DNA of 23,932 bases, taken from DASYTH01 sp035712165. GTDB lineage: Bacteria; Actinomycetota; Actinomycetes; Mycobacteriales; Pseudonocardiaceae. Every line of letters begins with the position of its first letter. The first letter of the stretch is position 1. The stretch covers positions 1 through 23,932 of the forward strand of contig NZ_DASTBH010000240.1 in the NCBI RefSeq assembly GCF_035712165.1, written 5' to 3'. Positions 8,005-13,826 of this stretch are shown one piece after another. A model generated the notes under the pieces. That model was not told the origin of the DNA. It ran no database searches and was given only the letters and a program-made list of their open reading frames with translations. The translations under genes and the position numbers were made by a program.

Positions 8005-8715
8005 CTAGGTGAACTGTCCCAACGGGACGCCACCCAGCGACTTGACCTCGCGGGCGAGGTGGGCCTGGTCGGCATATCCCAGGCGGTAGGCGATCTCCGC
8101 GAACGGCAGGCCCCGCCGGGCCAGCGCGCGGGCCCGGTCGAACCGCAGCACCCGGTGCAGAACCTTTGGCCCGTAACCGAAAGCGGCCAGGCAGCGGCGG
8201 TGTAGCTGGCGCTCGCTCAACCCGATCTCGGCGGCCATCGCGCCGACCCGGGTGCCGGAGGCCAGCAGGCCGAGCACCGCGGCCGGAACCGGATCCCGGT
8301 CACCGCCGAAGCGCGCGTTGACCGACCGCTGGAGCACCTGCTGGGCAGCCTCGGCGCTGGTGGTCGCGGCCAGCTCGCCGGACAGCTGCCGGATCTCGCC
8401 CGGCGACCACAGCTTCTCCAGCGGCACCCGGCCGTCCCGCAGCTCGTCGGCTCGCAACCCCAGCGCCGCCGGCGCCGCGCCGGGGGCGAACCGCAGCGCG
8501 ACCAGGGTGCCCCGGGACATCGGGGACACGTGCGGGACCGTGTCCGGACCGGCGACGAGCAGCCGGCCGGACTCGCGATGCCAGATCAGGTCCATGCACC
8601 CGTCCGGCACGACCCGCGCCTCGCGCGGCCCGGCCGCGCCGGTCCGCCGGGACCAGACCCGGGCGATCAGGCGGTATGGATCGAGCTGCGGCGCCCGTTC
8701 GCGATACCTGTCCAC
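8005..8715 (-). CDS. AraC-family transcriptional regulator
   Basis: A 236-residue protein. The N-terminal half resembles the sensor domain that often precedes AraC DNA-binding regions in actinobacteria (VVPDGCMDLIWHRESGRLLVAGPDT, about residues 36-60). The C-terminal half carries two helix-turn-helix units: LSERQLHRRCLAAFGYGPKVLHRVLRF around 165-191, and FAEIAYRLGYADQAHLAREVKSLGGVPLGQF at 205-235, the second matching the AraC signature well. It starts at GTG (8715-8713 on the minus strand) without an obvious Shine-Dalgarno sequence, so the start is less sure than the family. It is convergent with relA and reads away from the cyclophilin gene upstream. Target genes cannot be inferred. Confidence 0.85.
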   Translation of the reverse strand: MDRYRERAPQLDPYRLIARVWSRRTGAAGPREARVVPDGCMDLIWHRESGRLLVAGPDTVPHVSPMSRGTLVALRFAPGAAPAALGLRADELRDGRVPLEKLWSPGEIRQLSGELAATTSAEAAQQVLQRSVNARFGGDRDPVPAAVLGLLASGTRVGAMAAEIGLSERQLHRRCLAAFGYGPKVLHRVLRFDRARALARRGLPFAEIAYRLGYADQAHLAREVKSLGGVPLGQFT

Positions 8716-8750
8716 AACCGCAGTGTTCCAGGCGCCACCGACAACCGCCG

Positions 8751-8871
8751 GCAGCCGTTCCCCGGTCAGCCGGTGACGGTGACCTTGTCGACTGTCACGG
8801 TGCTGTCGTCCGGCCGGGCAGCCGTACCCCGGTCAGCCGGTGACGGTGACCTTGTCGACGGTTACGGCATC
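8751..8871. repeat. 67-bp-offset direct repeat duplicating the end of the cyclophilin gene
   Basis: Bases 8751-8804 repeat bases 8818-8871 with a constant offset of 67. The core of about 40 bases has a single mismatch (8751-8791 against 8818-8858), then the copies diverge. The right copy contains the last codons and stop of the cyclophilin gene on the minus strand; the left copy lies just beyond it. Confidence 0.8.
8766..8810 (-). pseudogene. 3'-terminal remnant of a second cyclophilin-like gene
   Basis: On the minus strand this encodes PDDSTVTVDKVTVTG then a stop, closely matching the cyclophilin end (DAVTVDKVTVTG then stop) just upstream. Within the aligned part, differences include third-position changes that keep the residue (GTG for GTA, ACA for ACC). 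That suggests the copy diverged as coding sequence before the rest was lost, i.e. a degraded tandem paralogue rather than a fresh duplication. No other part of a second gene is visible in the 117-base gap. Confidence 0.5.
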
Positions 8872-9693
8872 CTTGGGCTTGCCGTCGCCCGAGCCCGGCT
8901 GGGAGGCGATCGTGCCGGCCTTGGCGATCTCGTCGACCTTCTTGATGCTCTCCTCGTCCAGCGTGCCGAACACGGTGTAGTTCGGCTGCAGTTCGGCGGT
9001 GCCGTAGACGATGAAGAACTGGCTGCCGTTGGTGTCCGGGCCGGAGTTGGCCATGGCCAGCATGCCGCGGCCGTACTTCAGCTCCGGGAACACCTCGTCC
9101 TTGAAGGTGTAGCCGGGTCCGCCGTTGCCCTGCCCGGACGGGTCACCACACTGCAGCACCTGCAGGCCGGTGACGGTCAGCCGGTGGCACGGGGTCTGGT
9201 CGAAGTAGCCCTGCTTGGCCAGGCTGACGAAGCTGTTCACGGTGCAGGGGGCGAGCGCCTTGTCCAGGGTCGCCTTGAGCTCGCTGCCGCCGATCGTGAT
9301 GGTGGCCGGGACCGTGCCCTGGGCGGAGACGTTCGCCGTCGGCGGGGCGGTCGCCTGCTTCGCGGCCGGTTCCTGGCCCGCGGGGTACTCGCAGGTGACC
9401 GAGGCCGGCAGGGCCGTCGCCCGGGTCGGCGCGGGCGCCATCGCCGTGGGGATCGAGGTCGGCGTCTCCGCCGCGCCCTCGGGTGGGGTGGTCTCGGTGG
9501 GGTTGGCCGCCGCGGTCTGGTCCCCGTCGCCCAGGGTGGTCAGCCAGTACACCAGACCCACCGCGGCGATCACGGCGACCACGGTCACCGCGACACCGAT
9601 GATCCGGCGCCGTCTCGCGCGCTCCGCCCGTCGGGTTAGCTGACGCTCCAGCTTCCGCTTAGCGGCCTGGCGGCGCTGCTCATTCGTCGGCAC
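8833..9693 (-). CDS. Membrane-anchored peptidyl-prolyl cis-trans isomerase (cyclophilin type)
   Basis: A 286-residue protein: a very basic cytoplasmic N-terminus (VPTNEQRRQAAKRKLERQ), one membrane span at about 31-51, a Pro/Thr/Ala-rich linker to about 125, and a cyclophilin domain (about 127-286) on the outside of the cell. The domain shows CHRL (169-172), LQCGDPSGQGNGGPGYTF, GMLAMANSGPDTNGSQFFIVY (210-230) and VFGTLDE. It is expected to speed prolyl isomerisation of exported proteins. GTG at 9693 is chosen over GTG at 9699 because the GGGAGG Shine-Dalgarno sequence directly abuts the latter but lies 6 bases from the former, and the mycobacterial homologue Rv2582 has the same VPTN-QRR motif. 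It diverges from the hydrolase gene at 9867. Confidence 0.92.
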   Translation of the reverse strand: MPTNEQRRQAAKRKLERQLTRRAERARRRRIIGVAVTVVAVIAAVGLVYWLTTLGDGDQTAAANPTETTPPEGAAETPTSIPTAMAPAPTRATALPASVTCEYPAGQEPAAKQATAPPTANVSAQGTVPATITIGGSELKATLDKALAPCTVNSFVSLAKQGYFDQTPCHRLTVTGLQVLQCGDPSGQGNGGPGYTFKDEVFPELKYGRGMLAMANSGPDTNGSQFFIVYGTAELQPNYTVFGTLDEESIKKVDEIAKAGTIASQPGSGDGKPKDAVTVDKVTVTG

Positions 9694-9866
9694 CGACACC
9701 CTCCCTGACCCTCAACGTCCTCCTGGCAAGCCGGCAGTCTATGGGTCCCCCCGGTAAGAACCGTGTGGAGGTCCGTGCGGAGCGTGAAAAATCCACCGTG
9801 GCGGCCGGTGCGGGCTCGTGCGCCACTAGGCTGAAATCTCGCTCCGAGGGTCCTGGAGGTTCCGCC
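9694..9866. promoter_or_regulatory. Divergent control region between the cyclophilin and hydrolase genes
   Basis: This 173-base intergenic region separates genes transcribed in opposite directions. On the plus strand a TAGGCT hexamer at 9827-9832 fits the actinobacterial -10 pattern TANNNT and precedes the hydrolase GTG by 34 bases, with Shine-Dalgarno GGAGG at 9855-9859. No convincing -35 was found. On the minus strand I see only the GGGAGG Shine-Dalgarno sequence. Confidence 0.4.
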
Positions 9867-10568
9867 GTGCTCGTCGTCGGCTTTCCCACCGGCGCCTTTC
9901 AGGCCAACTGCTACCTGATCGCGCCCGGTGAGGGTGAGGCCTGTCTGATCATCGACCCCGGGCAGGACGCCGAGGAGCCGATCGCCGAGGCACTGCGCAA
10001 GCACCGGCTGTCGCCGGTCGCGGTGCTGCTCACCCACGGCCACTTCGACCACGTCTACGCCGTGGCGCCGGTGTGCGACGGCAACGACATCCCGGCGTGG
10101 ATCCACCCGGAGGACCGGGAGTTGCTCGCCGATCCGCTCAAGGGCCTGAGCCTGCAGGCCACCCAGTTCTTCGGCGCCCGGCTGGAGATGCGCGAACCGA
10201 GGGAGGTGCGCGAACTGGCCGACGGCGCCGACCTCGACCTCGCCGGCCTGTCGCTCACCGTCGACCACACCCCGGGCCACACCCGCGGATCGGTGGTGTT
10301 CCGCAGCGAACTGGCCGAGGGCGGCCGGGTCGTCTTCGCCGGCGACACCCTGTTCGCCGGTTCGATCGGTCGCACCGACCTGCCCGGCGGGGACTCCCGC
10401 ACGATGATGGAGACGTTGCGCACCAAGGTGTTGACGCTGCCGGACGACACCGTGGTGTTGCCCGGGCACGGTCCGACCACGACGATCGGCCGGGAACGGG
10501 CCAGCAACCCGTTCCTGCTGGAGCTGGCCGAGCCCGGCCAGCAGCTGCCCGGGCGGCGGGGACTGTGA
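9867..10568 (+). CDS. Metallo-beta-lactamase-fold hydrolase, glyoxalase II-like
   Basis: A 233-residue zinc hydrolase of the kind annotated as hydroxyacylglutathione-hydrolase-like in actinobacteria (compare Rv2581c). Metal-binding residues are visible: THGHFDH at 56-62 (H57, H59, D61, H62), H138 in HTPGHTRG, D160 in FAGDTLF and H201 in LPGHGP. The start is GTG 9867, which has GGAGG at 9855-9859 with 7-base spacing; the longer upstream frame from 9741 lacks family similarity. The substrate is not certain: this lineage lacks glutathione, so a mycothiol conjugate or another thioester is more plausible. The stop overlaps the next gene by GTGA, so the two are translationally coupled. Confidence 0.9.
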   Translation: MLVVGFPTGAFQANCYLIAPGEGEACLIIDPGQDAEEPIAEALRKHRLSPVAVLLTHGHFDHVYAVAPVCDGNDIPAWIHPEDRELLADPLKGLSLQATQFFGARLEMREPREVRELADGADLDLAGLSLTVDHTPGHTRGSVVFRSELAEGGRVVFAGDTLFAGSIGRTDLPGGDSRTMMETLRTKVLTLPDDTVVLPGHGPTTTIGRERASNPFLLELAEPGQQLPGRRGL

Positions 10569-11209
10569 CCGAGCGGCCGAACGGGAACCCGGAGCGGGTT
10601 CCGATCAGCGTCACCGAACCGGGCACCGGCCGCCGCCGGGTGGGCATGGCGGTGGCGGTGGCCGTGGTGCTGGGCGCGGCGATCGGCGGCCTGGTGGGCC
10701 TGATCGCCGGCCGGATCCCCGGTCTGATCACCGCGGCGGTCGTGGTGCTGGTGCTGCTCGGACTCGGCTGGTTGGCCGGTCGCCGGCAGGTGTGGCTGGA
10801 GGGCACCCGGCTGGTAGCCAAGACGGTCGGCACGAAGTCGGTGGATCTGCGGCACGCCGAGCGGATCGAGCTGGTGGTCACCGACGTGCGGGGAACCAGG
10901 ACGATCGGCCTGCTGGTCAGCGCCCGGGGCAAGACGATCAACCTGCCGGTGGCGGCCTACGCCGGCACCGGCGGCCGCGAGCTGGGCATCCTGGTCCTGC
11001 GCCGGCTCGCCGACGCGCTCGCCAGCAGCGAGAACACCAGCGGCCTGGTCTTCTCCGAGCTGCTGGTCGCCCAACTGCGCGCCGAAGCCAAGGGCGAACC
11101 GCCCGCCGAGCGCCCGCTGTACCGCCTCGCCTCCCTGGCCCCGTCCGGCCGCCTGGCGCAGCGCCTCAAGAACGAAGCCGTCACCCGCTTCGTCGCCACC
11201 CTGGACTAG
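10565..11209 (+). CDS. Two-span membrane protein of unknown function, PH-like soluble domain
   Basis: A 214-residue protein starting at GTG 10565 inside the stop of the hydrolase (GTGA overlap). A short charged cytoplasmic N-terminus is followed by two hydrophobic helices at about 26-48 and 52-70. Then comes a soluble region beginning RQVWLEGTRLVAKTVGTKSVDLRHAERIELV, whose alternating beta pattern resembles bacterial PH-like membrane proteins. The C-terminal 70 residues are mostly helical and basic, ending AQRLKNEAVTRFVATLD. I do not recognise a named family. The overlap with the hydrolase suggests co-expression, but the hydrolase's usual downstream gene in mycobacteria (hisS) is absent here. 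High GC3 throughout supports a real gene. Confidence 0.85.
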   Translation: MTERPNGNPERVPISVTEPGTGRRRVGMAVAVAVVLGAAIGGLVGLIAGRIPGLITAAVVVLVLLGLGWLAGRRQVWLEGTRLVAKTVGTKSVDLRHAERIELVVTDVRGTRTIGLLVSARGKTINLPVAAYAGTGGRELGILVLRRLADALASSENTSGLVFSELLVAQLRAEAKGEPPAERPLYRLASLAPSGRLAQRLKNEAVTRFVATLD

Positions 11210-11218
11210 CCCGCCTCT

Positions 11219-11247
11219 CCGGAATTTGTGCGGTTGTTGCGTTCCGG
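11219..11247. terminator. Weak inverted repeat in the convergent gap
   Basis: CCGGAA at 11219-11224 pairs with TTCCGG at 11242-11247 around a 17-base loop, just after the membrane protein gene and before the convergent 11320-11727 gene. The stem is short and the loop long, so terminator function is tentative. The rest of the 110-base gap (11210-11319) shows nothing recognisable. Confidence 0.25.
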
Positions 11248-11319
11248 CGAACGGTGCGGATATCGGTGGTTGTGGCTGGGTGGCGTCACGGTCCCCTGAG
11301 GTAGCCGGTGGTCGGCGGC

Positions 11320-11727
11320 TCAGGCGCCGGGCGGGGTCCGGGGGCCGAGGACCCGGCCGAACAGGTCGGTCGCGCCCTGGACCACGCCGAGGCCGCGGGA
11401 GAGCATCCGGACCGACTCGTTGAGCGCCCGGTTGACCGCCGTCGCCGCGACCAGTTGCTTGCGCAGTTCCTCGAGCTGGAGCTGGGTCTCCGGAAGTTCC
11501 TGACCGACGAACGTGCCGAGCTTGTCGATTCGGTCCAGCGACCCCTGAGCGGCCTGCAGCGCGGGGGTGAGCCGCTCGATGGCGTCGGCCAGCCGGGGGA
11601 TCGCGCGCAGCGCGTCGATTACGGCGGGCACCAGGGCCGCCCCGGTGCGCAGCATCGTGTCGGCGGTCGCGACCGGGTTCCTGAGCATCGTGATCAGGAA
11701 CAGCTCTTCACGGCCGCGTAAGTCCAT
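11320..11727 (-). CDS. Hypothetical 135-residue helical protein
   Basis: I do not recognise this protein. It is predicted to be almost entirely alpha-helical, with MLRNPVATADTMLRTGAALVPAVIDALRAIPRLADAIERL near the N-terminus. A heptad-like segment follows (about residues 50-105) rich in Leu, Gln and Glu, suggesting a coiled coil or a peripheral membrane helix bundle. Minus-strand codons have consistently G or C at the third position, whereas the overlapping plus-strand frame (11308-11721) reads as low-quality Arg/Gly-rich sequence. The ATG at 11727 has no Shine-Dalgarno sequence but TACCAT lies 9 bases upstream, so the message may be leaderless. The internal ATG at 11688 is an alternative start. 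It lies 51 bases downstream of nadR on the same strand. Confidence 0.65.
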   Translation of the reverse strand: MDLRGREELFLITMLRNPVATADTMLRTGAALVPAVIDALRAIPRLADAIERLTPALQAAQGSLDRIDKLGTFVGQELPETQLQLEELRKQLVAATAVNRALNESVRMLSRGLGVVQGATDLFGRVLGPRTPPGA

Positions 11728-11778
11728 CGGTCGGGGATGGTAGTCGCTGTCCGGCCGGGATGGCGGTCACCGCGCGGG

Positions 11779-12918
11779 TCAACCACCGAGCGGTTCGGCG
11801 AACCGGAAGTGGGTGCCGAGCAGGTCGTCGCAGGCGCGCACGGCCCGGCGCAGCCGGTGCGTCGGATCGCCGGTCAGCAGCACCCACGGCACGCCGCGGT
11901 CCCGCAGCCCCCGAACGAACCGGGCGGTCATCCATTCCCTGCGGTGCGTGTGGTCGTGCCAGGACTCGGGTTGGCAGGCCACGCCGACATGGTCGGTGAG
12001 CAGGTACAGCGCGGGCCGCCGCTCGCCGACCAACTGCTCGACCTCCGGGTACGGGCGGCCGAGGTAGCGCTCGCACCAGATGGTCGCCGCCCAGGAGTCG
12101 CTGTCGCAGACCAGCAACGGGCCGCCGCGCGCGGCCGCGTCGTCCTCGGCGATGGCCTGCCGGCGGGCCACGTCGAGGAAGTCTCCGACGGTCCAGCCCA
12201 GATTGTCCACTGTGGGCGGTGGCCGGCCGCTGGCCTTGGCCAGGGCGTGCTCGGCGGCCAGCTTCTCCTCGCAGTGCACCCGGGCGTACTCGGCGACCGA
12301 CCGGGTGTCCCGGAACGACCCGCCCCGGTTGCGGTAGTGCGCGGCGAGCTGTTCGGACAGGGTGGTCGTCCCGGTGGACTCGGCGCCGACCACGATGACG
12401 CGGGCGGCGAGCCCCGCCCTGGTCGGCATCGCGAGGTGCTGCCACTGGCCGACCGGGTCGGCGCGGACGCTGGAGCCGGAGACCGGCACGGCACGGTGCT
12501 GCGGGTCGACCGGGACGTGCGTGGCGCCCAGCCGGGCGGCCAGCTCGTCGCCGTAGGGCTCGTTGGAGAACACCGCGTCCACCGGAGCGACCGCGGGGTC
12601 GTCTTCGCGGATCGCGCGCCGGGCCAGGACCGAGCGGAGCACCTTGAGGTGCAGTTCCCAGGCGCCCCGGTCGTAGCGGTCCAGGGGCCGGTCGTCGATG
12701 TCGCCGAGCACGACGACGCCCGGATCGGACCAGTGCTCGGCGGCCAACCAGTACACCCGGTCGGCGAGCGGGACCGACTCCACCGGCGACGCCAGCACCG
12801 CGACCGTGGTGCGGTCGCTGACCTTTGCCGCCGTCCGGATCAGATGGTGGTGGCCGGCATGGGGCGGATAGAACTTGCCGAGCACCAAGGTATGCCGAAA
12901 CTTCCTCGCATTGAGCAT
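11779..12918 (-). CDS. nadR: NadR-like bifunctional NMN adenylyltransferase / ribosylnicotinamide kinase
   Basis: A 379-residue two-domain protein. The N-terminal nucleotidyltransferase domain (about 8-165) carries LGKFYPPHAGHHHLI at 13-27 with the HxGH motif (H20, G22, H23) and VSGSSVR at 146-152. It is expected to make NAD from NMN and ATP. The C-terminal P-loop kinase domain (about 172-375) carries GAESTGTTTL at 178-187, where the usual Walker A lysine is Thr184, plus LLVCDSDSW at 268-276. Together these match NadR, which phosphorylates nicotinamide riboside and adenylylates NMN. The N-terminal repressor HTH of enteric NadR is missing. ATG 12918 is preferred over ATG 12957 because GAGGG lies 5 bases upstream of it. 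It is divergent from idi across a 303-base control region. Confidence 0.88.
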   Translation of the reverse strand: MLNARKFRHTLVLGKFYPPHAGHHHLIRTAAKVSDRTTVAVLASPVESVPLADRVYWLAAEHWSDPGVVVLGDIDDRPLDRYDRGAWELHLKVLRSVLARRAIREDDPAVAPVDAVFSNEPYGDELAARLGATHVPVDPQHRAVPVSGSSVRADPVGQWQHLAMPTRAGLAARVIVVGAESTGTTTLSEQLAAHYRNRGGSFRDTRSVAEYARVHCEEKLAAEHALAKASGRPPPTVDNLGWTVGDFLDVARRQAIAEDDAAARGGPLLVCDSDSWAATIWCERYLGRPYPEVEQLVGERRPALYLLTDHVGVACQPESWHDHTHRREWMTARFVRGLRDRGVPWVLLTGDPTHRLRRAVRACDDLLGTHFRFAEPLGG

Positions 12919-13221
12919 GGTCGCCCTCACCCCAAGCCCGAAGGGACAGGTATTCATCCTGTCATTCCCGCAGGTCGCGATAAGCGGAAATTCTCAGTTC
13001 CACAGCTGTAGAACTGCATCGTGGTTGATCATGCAACTAATGGCAAACCCCGAATCCGCGCTATTCAGCCCGGTTTTCGTTGGTGCCACGGCAATGCAAT
13101 CCTTAGCGGCCCGATGGGGGCCGGTCGCGAGTAGAGCGCCGATGGAGTAATGGAACCCGTCGAGGGACGTGCTTCAATCGGATGAGCCGGGGTGCGCCGA
13201 GTGTTGGAGGAGGCCATCGGC
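12919..13221. promoter_or_regulatory. Lower-GC divergent control region between nadR and idi
   Basis: This 303-base stretch has visibly lower GC than its surroundings, most clearly at 12980-13110. It contains the Shine-Dalgarno sequences of both genes (GAGGG for nadR on the minus strand; GGAGGAGG at 13206-13213 for idi), a near-perfect 22-bp palindrome (12995-13016), a smaller dyad GTTG-N6-CAAC at 13024-13037, and a GC hairpin CGGCCC/GGGCCG at 13107-13123 that could lie in the idi leader. A 91-codon plus-strand frame (12875-13150) runs through it but has no Shine-Dalgarno sequence and no GC3 bias, so I treat it as non-coding. No confident -10/-35 pair was found. Confidence 0.55.
12995..13016. 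promoter_or_regulatory. Near-perfect 22-bp palindrome, candidate operator
   Basis: Outer arms CAGTTC (12995-13000) and GAACTG (13011-13016) flank a self-complementary ACAGCTGT core (13002-13009); only the pair 13001/13010 is mismatched. Dyads of this size and symmetry are typical of dimeric repressor sites. It sits 77 bases upstream of nadR and about 205 bases upstream of idi. The cognate regulator is unknown. Confidence 0.5.
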
Positions 13222-13794
13222 ATGGAGCAGGTCGTCCTACTCGACGACGGCGGACGGTCGATCGGAGTGGCTGACAAGGCCACTGTTCATGATCGACAGA
13301 CGCCGCTGCACCTGGCGTTCTCCTGCTACGTCTTCGACCCCGACGGGTCGCTGCTGCTGACCCGCCGGGCGGCCACGAAGCGGACCTGGCCGGGGGTGTG
13401 GACCAACACCTGCTGCGGGCATCCCGCTCCGGGCGAGCCGATCGCCGACGCCGTGGTACGCCGGTTGCATGACGAGCTCGGCCTGCGCGACATCGAGGTG
13501 GAGCTGATCCTGCCGCGGTTCCGGTACCGGGCGGTGATGTCCTCCGGAGTCGTGGAGAACGAGCTGTGCCCGGTGTTCCGGGCGGTCAGCGGCGCGACGC
13601 CGCGCCCGGCGCCGGCCGAGGTCGACGCCGTGCAGCGGGTGGCCTGGCCGACCTTCGCCGAGGCGGTGTCGGCCGGCACGCGCGAGGTCTCGCCGTGGTG
13701 CCGGCTGCAGGTCGAGGAGCTGCGCGCGCTGGGTCCGGACCCGCTGGCCTGGCCCGTCGCCGACCCGGGGGAGCTGCCGCCGGCCGCGCGTTGA
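13222..13794 (+). CDS. idi: Isopentenyl-diphosphate delta-isomerase, type I
   Basis: Interconverts isopentenyl and dimethylallyl diphosphate, priming isoprenoid synthesis (menaquinone, polyprenyl carriers, carotenoids) in the cytosol. It is a 190-residue Nudix-fold enzyme. Visible are LAFSCYVFDPDGSLLLTRRA (31-50), ATKRTWPGVWTNTCCGHP (51-68) with the catalytic cysteine expected at C65, and VENELCPVF at 111-119 with the catalytic/metal glutamate (E114). ATG 13222 has an excellent Shine-Dalgarno sequence (GGAGGAGG, 13206-13213, 8-base spacing); the GTG at 13192 lies upstream of that site. No other isoprenoid gene is adjacent. Its TGA stop (13792-13794) lies inside the TTGACA -35 of the following radical SAM gene. 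Confidence 0.95.
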   Translation: MEQVVLLDDGGRSIGVADKATVHDRQTPLHLAFSCYVFDPDGSLLLTRRAATKRTWPGVWTNTCCGHPAPGEPIADAVVRRLHDELGLRDIEVELILPRFRYRAVMSSGVVENELCPVFRAVSGATPRPAPAEVDAVQRVAWPTFAEAVSAGTREVSPWCRLQVEELRALGPDPLAWPVADPGELPPAAR

Positions 13795-13826
13795 CACGTG
13801 ATCGAACATGTGTTCGACTAGCGGTC
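13791..13826 (+). promoter_or_regulatory. Promoter of the radical SAM gene, probably leaderless
   Basis: A consensus -35 TTGACA at 13791-13796, a 17-base spacer and TCGACT at 13814-13819 as a partial -10 place the expected transcription start about 7 bases on, at the GTG start codon 13827. No Shine-Dalgarno sequence precedes that GTG. The -35 overlaps the idi stop codon. Confidence 0.55.
13802..13817. promoter_or_regulatory. LexA-binding site (SOS box)
   Basis: TCGAACATGTGTTCGA is a perfect match to the mycobacterial/actinobacterial SOS consensus TCGAAC-N4-GTTCGA. It lies between the -35 and the -10 and overlaps the -10, an ideal place for LexA repression. From memory, the M. tuberculosis homologue of the downstream gene, Rv2578c, is also listed among LexA-regulated genes. 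Confidence 0.88.

Noticed and set aside
8530..9639. 369-codon plus-strand frame opposite the cyclophilin gene
   Set aside because: It is the antisense shadow of the AraC and cyclophilin genes; its composition is Arg/Gly/Val-rich and it has no recognisable motifs.
9741..9866. 42-codon N-terminal extension of the glyoxalase II-like protein
   Set aside because: No similarity to the family and no Shine-Dalgarno sequence; GTG 9867 has an ideal GGAGG and matches known starts.
11308..11721. 137-codon plus-strand frame opposite the 135-residue hypothetical
   Set aside because: The minus-strand frame has clear GC3 bias and sensible helical composition; the plus frame does not.
12875..13150. 91-codon plus-strand frame spanning the nadR-idi gap
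   Set aside because: It begins inside nadR on the other strand, has no Shine-Dalgarno sequence, lacks the G/C third-position bias of real genes here, and resembles no known protein.
13566..13826. N-terminal extension of the radical SAM frame back into idi
   Set aside because: The sequence is an out-of-frame reading of idi; the LexA box and promoter lie within it and the Rv2578c-like N-terminus begins at 13827.
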